Counted from the first letter of the stretch, positions 1-6,799 are shown. The stretch is 8,221 nucleotides of DNA from Porphyromonadaceae bacterium (GCA_003517945.1 DOZP01000345.1:972-9192), one strand, 5' to 3'. Notes: generated by a model from the letters alone, not told the origin. Translations and numbers: made by a program.

Positions 1-231
1 AGCATAATAACTTATGTGAGAGAATGTAACATTTACATCTCTCTCGCTTTTTAATTCATATTCCCCATCTGTATTCGAGATTGTATTTGCAGAATTTGTA
101 TAAACAGCAACCAGTTCAATAGGTTGCTTTGTTTCAGAGTCAATTATTTTACCCGAATAATTTTCCTTTTCTTGAGCTGTCAGTACAACACCGAAAATAC
201 TCATACATAATATTATATTCAAAATTTTCAT
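1..231 (-). CDS. Exported protein with carboxypeptidase-regulatory-like domain, N-terminal part (runs off left edge)
   Basis: An open frame of 77 codons starts at the ATG at 231-229 and continues past the window edge. Residues 1-20 (MKILNIILCMSIFGVVLTAQ) form a typical Sec signal peptide, with probable cleavage near T-A-Q and no lipobox cysteine. Residues about 25-77 match the start of a carboxypeptidase-D regulatory-like beta-sandwich: the pattern YSGKIIDSETKQPIELVAV, then ISNTDGEYEL, then VTFSHISY. In Bacteroidota this domain opens SusC-like TonB-dependent receptors and many smaller surface or periplasmic proteins. Too little is present to tell these apart, and no TonB box or plug is visible yet. 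The preceding 130 bp (232-363) are AT-rich and show no copy of the operator found elsewhere in the window, so there is no sign that it shares regulation with the nag genes. Confidence 0.8.
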   Translation of the reverse strand, partial: MKILNIILCMSIFGVVLTAQEKENYSGKIIDSETKQPIELVAVYTNSANTISNTDGEYELKSERDVNVTFSHISYYA

Positions 232-363
232 ATGCTTATAGTTATATTTTAACGTGAGTTCGAAATAAAAAATAGCATAATAAACAAACAATGACTATCT
301 TTATGGTATTGAATCACAAAGTATTAATCAAGATTTGCCATTATGCTAAGCACATGCAAAAGT

Positions 364-501
364 ATGAAAATATTTGATTTAATTAATCAGTTTTTAAAAG
401 AATTTAATCAGGCTATGTCAGATCATCAGCTCAGAGAGGATAAAGGCCAAAAGCACAGGCATAAGCCAAACCGGCTCTCCGATAGTGAAGTAATCGATTA
501 A
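364..501 (+). pseudogene. IS982-family transposase remnant, N-terminal 45 residues
   Basis: A 45-codon frame runs from ATG 364 to TAA 499. It reads MKIFDLINQFLKEFNQ at the start and ends HRHKPNRLSDSEVID. The start (a helix rich in F, L and acidic residues) and especially the basic stretch followed by LSDSEVI resemble the N-terminus of IS982-family transposases. In intact elements this is followed directly by a hydrophobic TI(L/M)ILFH-type segment and then the DDE catalytic domain. Here the match stops at that point and a stop codon follows, so roughly 85% of a normal transposase of about 300 residues is missing. It lies 10 bp past the end of nagB, tail to tail. I could not define terminal inverted repeats or a target duplication. 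No strong terminator for the nag operon is visible in the surrounding 232-511 stretch. It might instead be a short unrelated peptide gene; family assignment is from memory of the motif. Confidence 0.55.
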
Positions 502-511
502 TGAATAATTT

Positions 512-1309
512 TTATTTTGTAGCGTATAGTTTTTCATGGTTAAGCAGAAGAGAGGCGCTATCCGTATCTGCATAAATAGTAGAATAGCTTAACAATCGTA
601 AGCAGGTAGACGGTACGGTTTCCGATATTTCGTCCATATAGGTATGGAATAATGCGTTTGATTTTGTGTAGCCCGGAACCATACAAAGAAAATATCGTGC
701 CTGCCTGAGCGCTGAGATGGTTAATGTCAGCGCGTGGGTAGGCACATCATCAAAATTGTTAAAGCATCCGTCATTTACTTGTTGCTGACGGCATATATTA
801 TCGAGGTTAACTATTTTTACCCAATGAGGATCTTCAAAATCAGCCACATGCGGATCGTTAAATGCAATATGTCCGTTTTCGCCGATACCGAGACAAACAA
901 TATCGATAGGGTATTTGCGGAGAAGTTCCGTATAGCGCCTGCATTCTTCTTCGACTCCATGATCTCCGTCCAGATAATTGACGGAATGAAAGGGTCGTTT
1001 GTCAAAGAGGCGTGTTTTGAGAAAATTTCCGAATCGTTGGGGAGCATCTGTGGGCAATCCGATATATTCGTCCATGTGGAATGCGTTTACTCTGTGCCAT
1101 TCGATATCATCGTATTTATATAGTTCTTCCAGAAATTCCTGTTGTGAAGGCGCTGAGGCGAAAACGATATTTATATAGTCCTGTTTTTCAAACAGGGGTT
1201 TTATGATGTTTACCAGATCGCGGGCTGCGACAATGCCGAGCTCTTGTCTTGTTTCGAATATTTTAATCTCCAGAAAATCTTTTTTTAAGGTTTCGATCGG
1301 ATGGTTCAT
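512..1309 (-). CDS. nagB: Glucosamine-6-phosphate deaminase/isomerase family protein (NagB-like)
   Basis: This 265-residue protein has the length of E. coli NagB (266). The family converts glucosamine 6-phosphate to fructose 6-phosphate and ammonia in the cytoplasm. Visible landmarks are FHMDEYIGLP (78-87, with D80 matching the catalytic D72 of E. coli), GIGENGHIAFNDP (141-153, with H147 matching ring-opening H143), R174 (R172) and K216 (K208). Deviations from the E. coli enzyme are N145 for D141, D152 for E148, and ASAPS (51-55) where the TGGTP phosphate loop is expected. N at the D141 position also occurs in Bacillus NagB, so it need not abolish activity. It is the last gene of the operon; only 2 bp separate it from nagA upstream, so the pair is surely cotranscribed. 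The ATG at 1309 is used because it sits immediately after the nagA stop and gives the family's full length. It could act on a related amino-sugar phosphate instead. Confidence 0.85.
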   Translation of the reverse strand: MNHPIETLKKDFLEIKIFETRQELGIVAARDLVNIIKPLFEKQDYINIVFASAPSQQEFLEELYKYDDIEWHRVNAFHMDEYIGLPTDAPQRFGNFLKTRLFDKRPFHSVNYLDGDHGVEEECRRYTELLRKYPIDIVCLGIGENGHIAFNDPHVADFEDPHWVKIVNLDNICRQQQVNDGCFNNFDDVPTHALTLTISALRQARYFLCMVPGYTKSNALFHTYMDEISETVPSTCLRLLSYSTIYADTDSASLLLNHEKLYATK

Positions 1310-1311
1310 AA

Positions 1312-2493
1312 TTAAAAATTATTTAGGATTAATTCTCCGTTTATTATAACGGCTTTTATGTCAATATTCTCATTGAAAATTACAATGTCAGCATCTTTAC
1401 CCTTGGTTAAGGAACCTTTTGTTTTATCAATTCCCATAATTTTAGCCGGTGTTGATGTAATCATCCGGATAGCGTCTGATAGCGGCACTTCTCCCAACGT
1501 ATTCATGACGCGGACCAAACGGTTCGCCGTAGCGACACTTCCCGCAAATGCCGATCTGTCCGGTAATTTAGCCACACCGTCTTCGATGATGACCGGCTGT
1601 CCGTTTTTCAGGCTTCCCAGCATGCTTGAACCGTCCGGCATTCCTGCCGCTCTCATGGAATCTGTGATCAGCGCGATTTTGTCAGCTCCTTTGATCTGAT
1701 AAACTAATTTTAGAAGACTTGCCGGCAGGTGAACGCCGTCTGCTATGATCTCGACCGTCATACCCGGTATCAGATAGGAGGCTTCGATAATTCCCGCGTA
1801 CCTGAGCGCATTTCTGCGCGTTACGCCTGAGGTGCATGAATACAGGTGTGTAACATGTGTATATCCCCAATCATAGGCTTTCTCAACTTCTTCGTAAATC
1901 GCATCCGAATGTCCGATAGCCGGTAAGATATTAAAACGCCTGAGTGTTTCGGCAAATTCTTCGCTGCCTTCCAATTCGGGGGCGGAGCTCCATCTCGCAA
2001 TGTGTTCGGCGTTTTCGAGAATCTTCAGGTATTCTTCTTTATTCGGATTACGGATATATTGGGGATCCTGCGCACCTTTCTGATTCATGGAAAGATAAGG
2101 GCCTTCCAAATGCAATCCCATGAAAGAAGCTCCTTTTTTGTTTTTTGTTTTTGCTTCTTTGTAAACGGCGAATGTCTGTTCCAGTTCTTCCGTTGTAGAC
2201 GCAAGGGTTGTCGGATACAGGGATGTTGTTCCGTAGGCGGCATGTGTTTCTGCAATTTGCAGATAAGCCTCAGGTGTTCCGTCCATAAAGTCGTGATTGC
2301 CGGCTCCGTGTGTATGTATGTCAATAAAACCGGGTGAGACATAGCAACCCCTGGCGTCAATTATATGAGCGCCCGGAATTTCCGGATTTCCTTCGCTGAC
2401 TTCCCGGATTTTTCCGGACTCAACATATATCATACCGGAAATCATTCTGTTTGGCGTCAGTATTTTCCCGTTTATGATTTTGAATTTGTTCAT
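1312..2493 (-). CDS. nagA: N-acetylglucosamine-6-phosphate deacetylase (NagA-type amidohydrolase)
   Basis: This 393-residue cytoplasmic metal-dependent amidohydrolase removes acetate from N-acetylglucosamine 6-phosphate to feed NagB. The small N-terminal beta domain (1-52) is followed by the barrel. The metal and catalytic set is complete: PGFIDIHTHG (54-63, H60/H62), HLEGPYL (128-134, E130), IGHSDA (193-198, H195), THLYS (215-219, H216), ADGVHLP (251-257, H255) and LITDSMRAAGMP (275-286, catalytic D278). The segment SCT at 219-221 replaces the usual NAM after the second metal histidine, a region that contacts substrate phosphate in E. coli NagA. RR at 226-227 probably supplies the phosphate-binding arginine. 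The start ATG overlaps the permease stop by 4 bp (ATGA), implying translational coupling, and nagB follows 2 bp after its stop. The activity class is firm; the exact N-acetylhexosamine phosphate is less so. Confidence 0.9.
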   Translation of the reverse strand: MNKFKIINGKILTPNRMISGMIYVESGKIREVSEGNPEIPGAHIIDARGCYVSPGFIDIHTHGAGNHDFMDGTPEAYLQIAETHAAYGTTSLYPTTLASTTEELEQTFAVYKEAKTKNKKGASFMGLHLEGPYLSMNQKGAQDPQYIRNPNKEEYLKILENAEHIARWSSAPELEGSEEFAETLRRFNILPAIGHSDAIYEEVEKAYDWGYTHVTHLYSCTSGVTRRNALRYAGIIEASYLIPGMTVEIIADGVHLPASLLKLVYQIKGADKIALITDSMRAAGMPDGSSMLGSLKNGQPVIIEDGVAKLPDRSAFAGSVATANRLVRVMNTLGEVPLSDAIRMITSTPAKIMGIDKTKGSLTKGKDADIVIFNENIDIKAVIINGELILNNF

Positions 2494-3800
2494 GCCGTTT
2501 TCTTTATATTATTCCATGATGTGATTTTATGACCGTAGAATGCGTAAAATACCAGGTAAATAAAGCATGGGATTAATACCCAGTAAGCTTGTTTTAATCC
2601 GATATGGTCGGCAAATTTTCCGTAGATCAGGGGTAGTATGGCATTTCCGGCCAGCCCCATGATCAGAATCGACGATCCTGTTTTTGTAAACCGGCCCAGA
2701 TCCCGTATGGCCAATGGCCAGATCCCTGCATATATCAGTGCATTGGGTAGTCCCAGCAGAAACAGGAAGCAGATAGAGATTTGAATCGTATGGTTACCAA
2801 ATCCGGTTTCGCCCGGTACCAATAATACGCATAACGATAGTATCAGGCCGGTCAGCGTACATATCTTTAATGCATTTGTCTGGTTGATAAAACGTGGAAT
2901 ACAGCCTATTCCGATCATATAACCGATGATGGTAGCCGTTAATGTATACGAGGGAAAAGCTTTGGCTTCTACCAGATCAAGTCCCATCGAACTGGCATAT
3001 CCGATAATGGTGTCTATTGCAATTACCTGGGTGCCTACATGCAGGAATAACGCAATAGCTCCCAGCACCAGATACGGAAATTGAAATACGTTTTTCTTTC
3101 CGGCGTGAGAAGCGGCGAGTTCTTCCGTTTCGTTTTCGGTATCAATTTCAGGTAAGACGGAAAAACGGATGAATAAACCGACAATAATCATCAGGCCGCT
3201 GAGTATGCTGTAAGGTAGTATAACTCTCCGGATTAGTTCATCCAGCGCAACGTTTCTGGACACTTCATCCATCGTCGGGAGGGCTGCGAATAATTCGCTA
3301 TCCGTCACTTTTAATGTGAATGCTGCAAAAATAAGGGGCGAAACGATTCCTGCAAATTTATTACAGACCCCCATAATACTCATCCTTTGTACGGCTTTTT
3401 CAATAGGGCCGACAATCGTAACATAAGGGTTTGCTGCTGTTTGAAGAATCGCCAGACCCGTCCCCATAATATATAATCCGAGGAGGAATACCCAGTAGGT
3501 TCTGATTAATGCAGCCGGGACGAATAGCAAAGCGCCTAATGCCAGCGCGAAAAAGCCATACATGATTCCATGTTTAAACCCTACCTTTTTCAAGAGTATT
3601 CCTCCGGGTATGGACATGACAAAATAGGCTATGTAAAATGCGAATGTAACAAAATAGGCTTGGAAATTAGTCAGTTCGCATGCGATTTTAAAATAAGGGA
3701 TTAGGATGGCATTCACCCAGGATACAAATCCGAACACAAAGAACATGAATGCCAGAATGACAATGGATATGGTGTATGTATATTTATTGTTGGTTTTCAT
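2490..3800 (-). CDS. MFS sugar permease, FucP/GluP/NagP family
   Basis: This 436-residue inner-membrane protein has about 12 hydrophobic segments in two halves, joined by a charged cytoplasmic loop (about 217-237, rich in E, with HAGKK). Family marks are FGFVSWVNAILIPYF (23-37) in the first helix, SIPGG (63-67), and GLAILQTAANPYVT (115-128). The FucP proton-coupling acids D46 and E135 of E. coli correspond here to A31 and Q120. This is the pattern of glucose/galactose or GlcNAc permeases rather than fucose permeases. The frame stays open upstream to a TTG at 3824, but the ATG at 3800 is chosen because it gives the usual short N-terminus (MKTNNKYTYT) and TTG starts are uncommon. The gap to the upstream oxidoreductase stop is then 29 bp, and the 3' end overlaps nagA by 4 bp. 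Import of an N-acetylhexosamine is inferred from nagA/nagB. Confidence 0.85.
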   Translation of the reverse strand: MKTNNKYTYTISIVILAFMFFVFGFVSWVNAILIPYFKIACELTNFQAYFVTFAFYIAYFVMSIPGGILLKKVGFKHGIMYGFFALALGALLFVPAALIRTYWVFLLGLYIMGTGLAILQTAANPYVTIVGPIEKAVQRMSIMGVCNKFAGIVSPLIFAAFTLKVTDSELFAALPTMDEVSRNVALDELIRRVILPYSILSGLMIIVGLFIRFSVLPEIDTENETEELAASHAGKKNVFQFPYLVLGAIALFLHVGTQVIAIDTIIGYASSMGLDLVEAKAFPSYTLTATIIGYMIGIGCIPRFINQTNALKICTLTGLILSLCVLLVPGETGFGNHTIQISICFLFLLGLPNALIYAGIWPLAIRDLGRFTKTGSSILIMGLAGNAILPLIYGKFADHIGLKQAYWVLIPCFIYLVFYAFYGHKITSWNNIKKTA

Positions 3801-3829
3801 ACGATTTTTTATTATTGCCGGCAATGATC

Positions 3830-4855
3830 CTATTTTTTTATTTTCTTATTGGCGATTTCCCAAACCTCATCCGTACTTACGGGAGCGCCGTTTCTCCGCT
3901 TACTTTCATCGGCAGCTTCCATAAATTTAAAAATCTCCAGTGTCTCTTCTGGTTTTACCGGAGCAATTCCTGTTTCGAAGAAAGCAATGATGTCATCTAA
4001 CAAAGGGTTATATCCGTTGTAGTCGCCTAATGTCATGATTTCTTTTTCCCCAAAAACGTACCCTCCGTACCCTGTTTTTCCTTTACGTAATCCGCGGAAA
4101 GATCCGATCCGTGAATCAGACCAGACACCGGTAATCAGGTCGGTATCCGCCGTATGGATACGTGTCACGGTTTTGCAGCCGGGGCCCATGACGGTAAAAA
4201 GCGCTTCAATGCCATGAATTCCATACCAGAACATATCCGCATGAGTCGATTCCAGGGTGCATGGACTGAAAGAGGTAGCGCCCAACACTTTTCCGATGGC
4301 ATTTTCCTTTATGATTTTATCAATATTTGTCATGTAACGTAGTGAGGAGGCAGAGAAGACCGGCACATTCATATCGGCTGCCGCCTGATAGATGAGAATG
4401 GCGTCTGTCAAGGAGGCCGCAACAGGTTTGTCTATAAATACGCGTTTTCCGGCTTTAAAAACCGCTATCGCTTGTTCCAGATGTAAGCGGCCGTCATTTG
4501 TTTCCAGCAAAACATAATCCACTTTTTTCAGCAGCTCTTCAATGGAGTCGACGATTTCCACATTATAATTTTTTACATCGTTAATGTATCCGGGAATTCG
4601 CTTAAAACTGGATTCGATTGTGCGGCTACCATATGGATATGCGGCCGTTACTTTATACCCTTTGTACTTATTGGATTCTGCTGTGTTAAGTAGCTTTGTG
4701 AAGGCAATGCTGTGCGAAGTGTCTAATCCGATAATTCCCACTTTTTTTTCAGCAGTTTCGAACATTCCGGATTCCTTTGAAGAGACAAAGTCGGAAGCCA
4801 ATAATCCTATTCCGGTCAGAATTCCGGATTTAATAAAGGTTCGTCTTTTTATCAT
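3830..4855 (-). CDS. Tat-tagged Gfo/Idh/MocA-family oxidoreductase, short divergent type
   Basis: This 341-residue protein is first in the nag operon. The N-terminus IKRRTFIKSG (2-11) fits the Tat motif (S/T)RRxF(L/I)K and is followed by a short hydrophobic stretch (11-20), so export in folded form with bound cofactor is likely. The Rossmann domain starts at KVGIIGLDTSHS (38-49), and a parallel strand with FIDKPV (140-145) stands where the family has EKP. The C-terminal alpha/beta domain contains HADMFWYGIHGIEAL (205-219), where H214 is the likely active-site histidine. The dinucleotide loop GLDTSHS is unlike the canonical GxGxxG, and DKP replaces EKP. This places it in a divergent Gfo/Idh subfamily whose substrate I cannot name. 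The family oxidises or reduces sugar and cyclitol hydroxyls with NAD(P), and some members are NAD-dependent glycoside-cleaving enzymes. An operator and candidate promoter lie upstream (4943-5009). Confidence 0.85.
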   Translation of the reverse strand: MIKRRTFIKSGILTGIGLLASDFVSSKESGMFETAEKKVGIIGLDTSHSIAFTKLLNTAESNKYKGYKVTAAYPYGSRTIESSFKRIPGYINDVKNYNVEIVDSIEELLKKVDYVLLETNDGRLHLEQAIAVFKAGKRVFIDKPVAASLTDAILIYQAAADMNVPVFSASSLRYMTNIDKIIKENAIGKVLGATSFSPCTLESTHADMFWYGIHGIEALFTVMGPGCKTVTRIHTADTDLITGVWSDSRIGSFRGLRKGKTGYGGYVFGEKEIMTLGDYNGYNPLLDDIIAFFETGIAPVKPEETLEIFKFMEAADESKRRNGAPVSTDEVWEIANKKIKK

Positions 4856-4942
4856 AGTGTAAAATTTTATGTAATTGTAAATGTAAATATTTATGATTTT
4901 TTATAACGCAGATATACCATACGCCATACTATTTTTCATATG

Positions 4943-4950
4943 CAAATAAA
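4943..4950 (-). promoter_or_regulatory. Candidate -7 promoter element for the nag operon
   Basis: On the minus strand this reads TTTATTTG, one mismatch from the Bacteroidota -7 consensus TAnnTTTG. It lies 44 bp downstream of the operator core, against 43 bp at the other two promoters of the window. No -33 TTTG is seen at the expected distance, which fits an activator-dependent promoter. The predicted leader would be about 80 nt. Confidence 0.5.
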
Positions 4951-4982
4951 CGAAATGTTTATATAGTAAAAGTGTATATTTT

Positions 4983-5009
4983 GCGAAGTAAAATCCTCAA
5001 AAAGCGTCT
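4983..5009 (-). promoter_or_regulatory. Operator copy 1, upstream of the Gfo/Idh-MFS-nagA-nagB operon
   Basis: In gene orientation the core (5009-4994) reads AGACGCTTTTTGAGGA, 15 of 16 identical to copy 3 and 14 of 16 to copy 2. A second half-site CTTCGC (4988-4983) starts exactly 21 bp after AGACGC. It is 128-138 bp from the start codon. It is probably the binding site of an AraC-type or hybrid two-component activator; the regulator itself is not in the window. Confidence 0.7.
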
Positions 5010-5029
5010 TTTGTATATATTTAAATTTG

Positions 5030-5048
5030 AACCGGGTATGAATCGGTT
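5030..5048 (-). terminator. Weak candidate terminator after the larger oxidoreductase gene
   Basis: AACCG (5030-5034) and CGGTT (5044-5048) can form a 5-bp stem with a 9-nt loop, located 19-37 bp past the stop of the 446-residue oxidoreductase gene. On the minus strand it is followed by an A/T stretch and not by a clean T run. It would separate that gene from the next operon, which has its own operator just downstream. The signal is weak. Confidence 0.25.
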
Positions 5049-5066
5049 TGTGTCTTATGAAAGTAA

Positions 5067-6407
5067 TTATAGTTTCATTTCCCATCCGGATTCATAGTCA
5101 CGGTTCCATAATTTCATTGCTTCCTGATCATGCAGGATATGTCCGTTCGTTTGGTCAATATGCAATGAGCGTCCCATTCTTTGTGAAATATTACCCAGTT
5201 GCATCAATAACGTGCTTTTATGGCCGGAGTCGATGTCTGAATATAGTTTTTCACCTTTTCTTATGGCGTCAAAAAAATTGTTGATATGTAAAGCGTCTAA
5301 ACTTTCTGTGGGATTCATCCGGTTTTGTGGATCTACGGCCAGTTTGCCGGTTCCTTCTTTTATCAGGTTGTTATCCAGATCGAAAATTTTATATCCGTTG
5401 CCTCCGGTGATCATCAGGCTCCCTTTTTCACCATAGAACATACAACCGACGGATTGTTCTTCTGATCTTTTACCGTTACAGCTCAGGCCTTCCCATATCA
5501 TAGAGCATTTGTTTCCGAATTCGATGCTTATTGTTTGTGTATCGGGTGTTTCCCAGTCGTCTTCGGCAAAATAACGTCCTCCGATTGAGCTGACCATTGT
5601 CGGATAATCGACATCCAGTCCCCAGCGTAGAAGGTCAATCATGTGGGTGCCGTTGTTCAGAGCTTCGCCCGTTCCCCAATGCCAGAACCAATGCCAATTA
5701 TAATGTACGATATTATCTTTATAAGGTACACGCGGGGCGGGTCCTTGCCATAAATCCCAATCTAACCATTCGGGAACAGCCGTTTCTTTTCCGATGCCAA
5801 TCGGTTTCCGGTTTGTTGCGTACCACGATTTGCCGTAATATGCACGGCCGATAGCTCCTTCTTTCAATGCCATGATGCCTTCCCGGACATTTGGCCAGGC
5901 ACGGCGTTGGTTACCCATTTGTAAGACCCGTTTGTATTTTGCCGCCGCCTGTACCAGTATTTCTCCTTCGGCGGGAGTGTAACTACAGGGTTTTTCCAAA
6001 TAGACGTGTTTTCCGGCCTGCATCGCCATCAATGCGGCGGGAGCGTGCCAATGGTCGGGGGTTGCAATAACGAAAGCGTCAATATCCGCCGATTCAAGGA
6101 CTTTCCGGAAATCTTTTTCACCTTTAGGTCGATAGCCCATTGCTTTTTCTATTGATGTAATACATTTCGATATTGCCCTGGAATCAACATCACAGATATA
6201 TGTGACTTTGCATCTGTCCTGCTTGGAAAAATTAGTGGCTAAGGCGGTTCCTCTTGAATTGACGCCAATCACTCCTACTCTTATTTTGTCATTAGCGCCT
6301 GTTATATTCGCATAGCTTTCAGCGCTCATTTTGGAAATCATACTTCCCCATGAAATGGCGGCAGTTCCAATAGCTGTCTGTTTGATAAAATTACGTCTTG
6401 TAGTCAT
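5067..6407 (-). CDS. Tat-tagged Gfo/Idh/MocA-family oxidoreductase, 446 residues
   Basis: The N-terminus TTRRNFIKQT (2-11), a hydrophobic run to about residue 29 and a polar SAESYA stretch form a Tat signal. The Rossmann domain begins at RVGVIGVNSRG (43-53); D73 ends the second strand (ICDVD), where an acidic residue usually binds the NAD ribose. ATPDHWHA (115-122) and YLEKP (136-140, the family EKP) follow. The C-terminal domain has WDLWQGPAPRVPYKDN (217-232), a repeated HYNWHWFWHWGTGE aromatic cluster (235-248) and NNGTHMIDLLRW (251-262) with H255 and D258 as likely catalytic residues. This is the long Gfo/Idh type common in Bacteroidota and Planctomycetes, often near glycan-degradation genes. 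It is distinct from, but the same fold as, GH109 NAD-dependent N-acetylgalactosaminidases. The substrate is unknown. It is transcribed from its own operator-linked promoter and is divergent from the aminotransferase. Confidence 0.9.
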   Translation of the reverse strand: MTTRRNFIKQTAIGTAAISWGSMISKMSAESYANITGANDKIRVGVIGVNSRGTALATNFSKQDRCKVTYICDVDSRAISKCITSIEKAMGYRPKGEKDFRKVLESADIDAFVIATPDHWHAPAALMAMQAGKHVYLEKPCSYTPAEGEILVQAAAKYKRVLQMGNQRRAWPNVREGIMALKEGAIGRAYYGKSWYATNRKPIGIGKETAVPEWLDWDLWQGPAPRVPYKDNIVHYNWHWFWHWGTGEALNNGTHMIDLLRWGLDVDYPTMVSSIGGRYFAEDDWETPDTQTISIEFGNKCSMIWEGLSCNGKRSEEQSVGCMFYGEKGSLMITGGNGYKIFDLDNNLIKEGTGKLAVDPQNRMNPTESLDALHINNFFDAIRKGEKLYSDIDSGHKSTLLMQLGNISQRMGRSLHIDQTNGHILHDQEAMKLWNRDYESGWEMKL

Positions 6408-6433
6408 TGTGGATTTTTAGTTAATTTAGATTC

Positions 6434-6441
6434 CAAAAATA
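6434..6441 (-). promoter_or_regulatory. -7 promoter element of the 446-residue oxidoreductase gene
   Basis: The minus strand reads TATTTTTG, a perfect match to TAnnTTTG. It begins 43 bp downstream of the operator core end. The leader would be about 20 nt. No -33 TTTG is found 19-21 bp upstream, where a T-run lies instead, consistent with dependence on an activator. Confidence 0.65.
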
Positions 6442-6472
6442 AGTGATAATGAAAAAAAAAGATACTCAGAAT

Positions 6473-6499
6473 ACGAAGTATTGTCCTCAAAAAACGTCA
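6473..6499 (-). promoter_or_regulatory. Operator copy 2, upstream of the 446-residue oxidoreductase gene
   Basis: In gene orientation the core (6499-6484) reads TGACGTTTTTTGAGGA, one substitution from copy 3. The second half-site CTTCGT (6478-6473) starts 21 bp after TGACGT. In copy 2 both half-sites carry T at the last position (CGT), where copies 1 and 3 carry CGC in both, so the two half-sites of each copy covary. Confidence 0.7.
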
Positions 6500-6760
6500 T
6501 TTCTTTTCTTGTTGTAAAAATAAGCGAAATAGGTGTTATGAATTGTTAGTGAATGAATTTGGTAAAATTATATAAAAGATAATTGTAAGGATTTTTTTTG
6601 ATAAACATAATGAGAGATACATTAAAAATATAATTTGTTTCATCTCTGTTCAAAACGAATCTTTGTGTATTTTGATTACACATTTTGATAAATAGTTGTT
6701 TAGATACTCAAATACATTAATATTTAAAGGATAGATGTAAATATAAACAGAAACGAAAAT

Positions 6761-6787
6761 TGACGCTTTTTGAGGATTGAGTGACGC
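6761..6787 (+). promoter_or_regulatory. Operator copy 3, upstream of the aminotransferase gene
   Basis: The core is TGACGCTTTTTGAGGA (6761-6776). The half-site TGACGC occurs twice without mismatch (6761-6766 and 6782-6787), 21 bp start to start, that is two helical turns on one DNA face. It has the same orientation relative to its gene as copies 1 and 2. It is the best of the three copies and probably the strongest site. Confidence 0.75.
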
Positions 6788-6799
6788 AAATAAGTATTA

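Noticed and set aside
274..347. AGCATAAT (274-281) and ATTATGCT (340-347) as insertion-sequence ends or a hairpin
   Set aside because: Only 8 bp with a 58-bp loop in AT-rich DNA. The same 8-mer also occurs at 1-8 inside a gene, so it is probably chance, and it does not resemble any IS982 end I can recall with confidence.
464..476. AGCC/GGCT hairpin as terminator of the nag operon
   Set aside because: A 4-bp stem with no T run on the minus strand; too weak, and it lies inside the transposase remnant.
734..1123. 129-codon open frame on the plus strand opposite nagB
   Set aside because: It is fully antisense to a well-conserved nagB, shows no family motif and has no promoter; it is a shadow frame. 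The same holds for the other overlapping frames opposite or within nagA, the permease, both oxidoreductases and the aminotransferase.
3801..3824. TTG at 3824 as permease start, adding eight residues
   Set aside because: The ATG at 3800 gives the usual short N-terminus and a normal 29-bp gap; the extra residues have no family support.
5067..6407. Assignment of the 446-residue oxidoreductase to GH109 (alpha-N-acetylgalactosaminidase)
   Set aside because: Fold, Tat signal and length fit, but the C-terminal motifs (GPAPRVPYKDN, NNGTHMID) belong to the general long Gfo/Idh group and not to what I recall of the GH109 enzyme of Elizabethkingia.
6460..6715. Repeat AGATACTCA(G)AATAC at 6460-6474 and 6702-6715
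   Set aside because: The repeat is short, has a one-base gap, and sits on different sides of the operators relative to gene direction, so no consistent role is visible.
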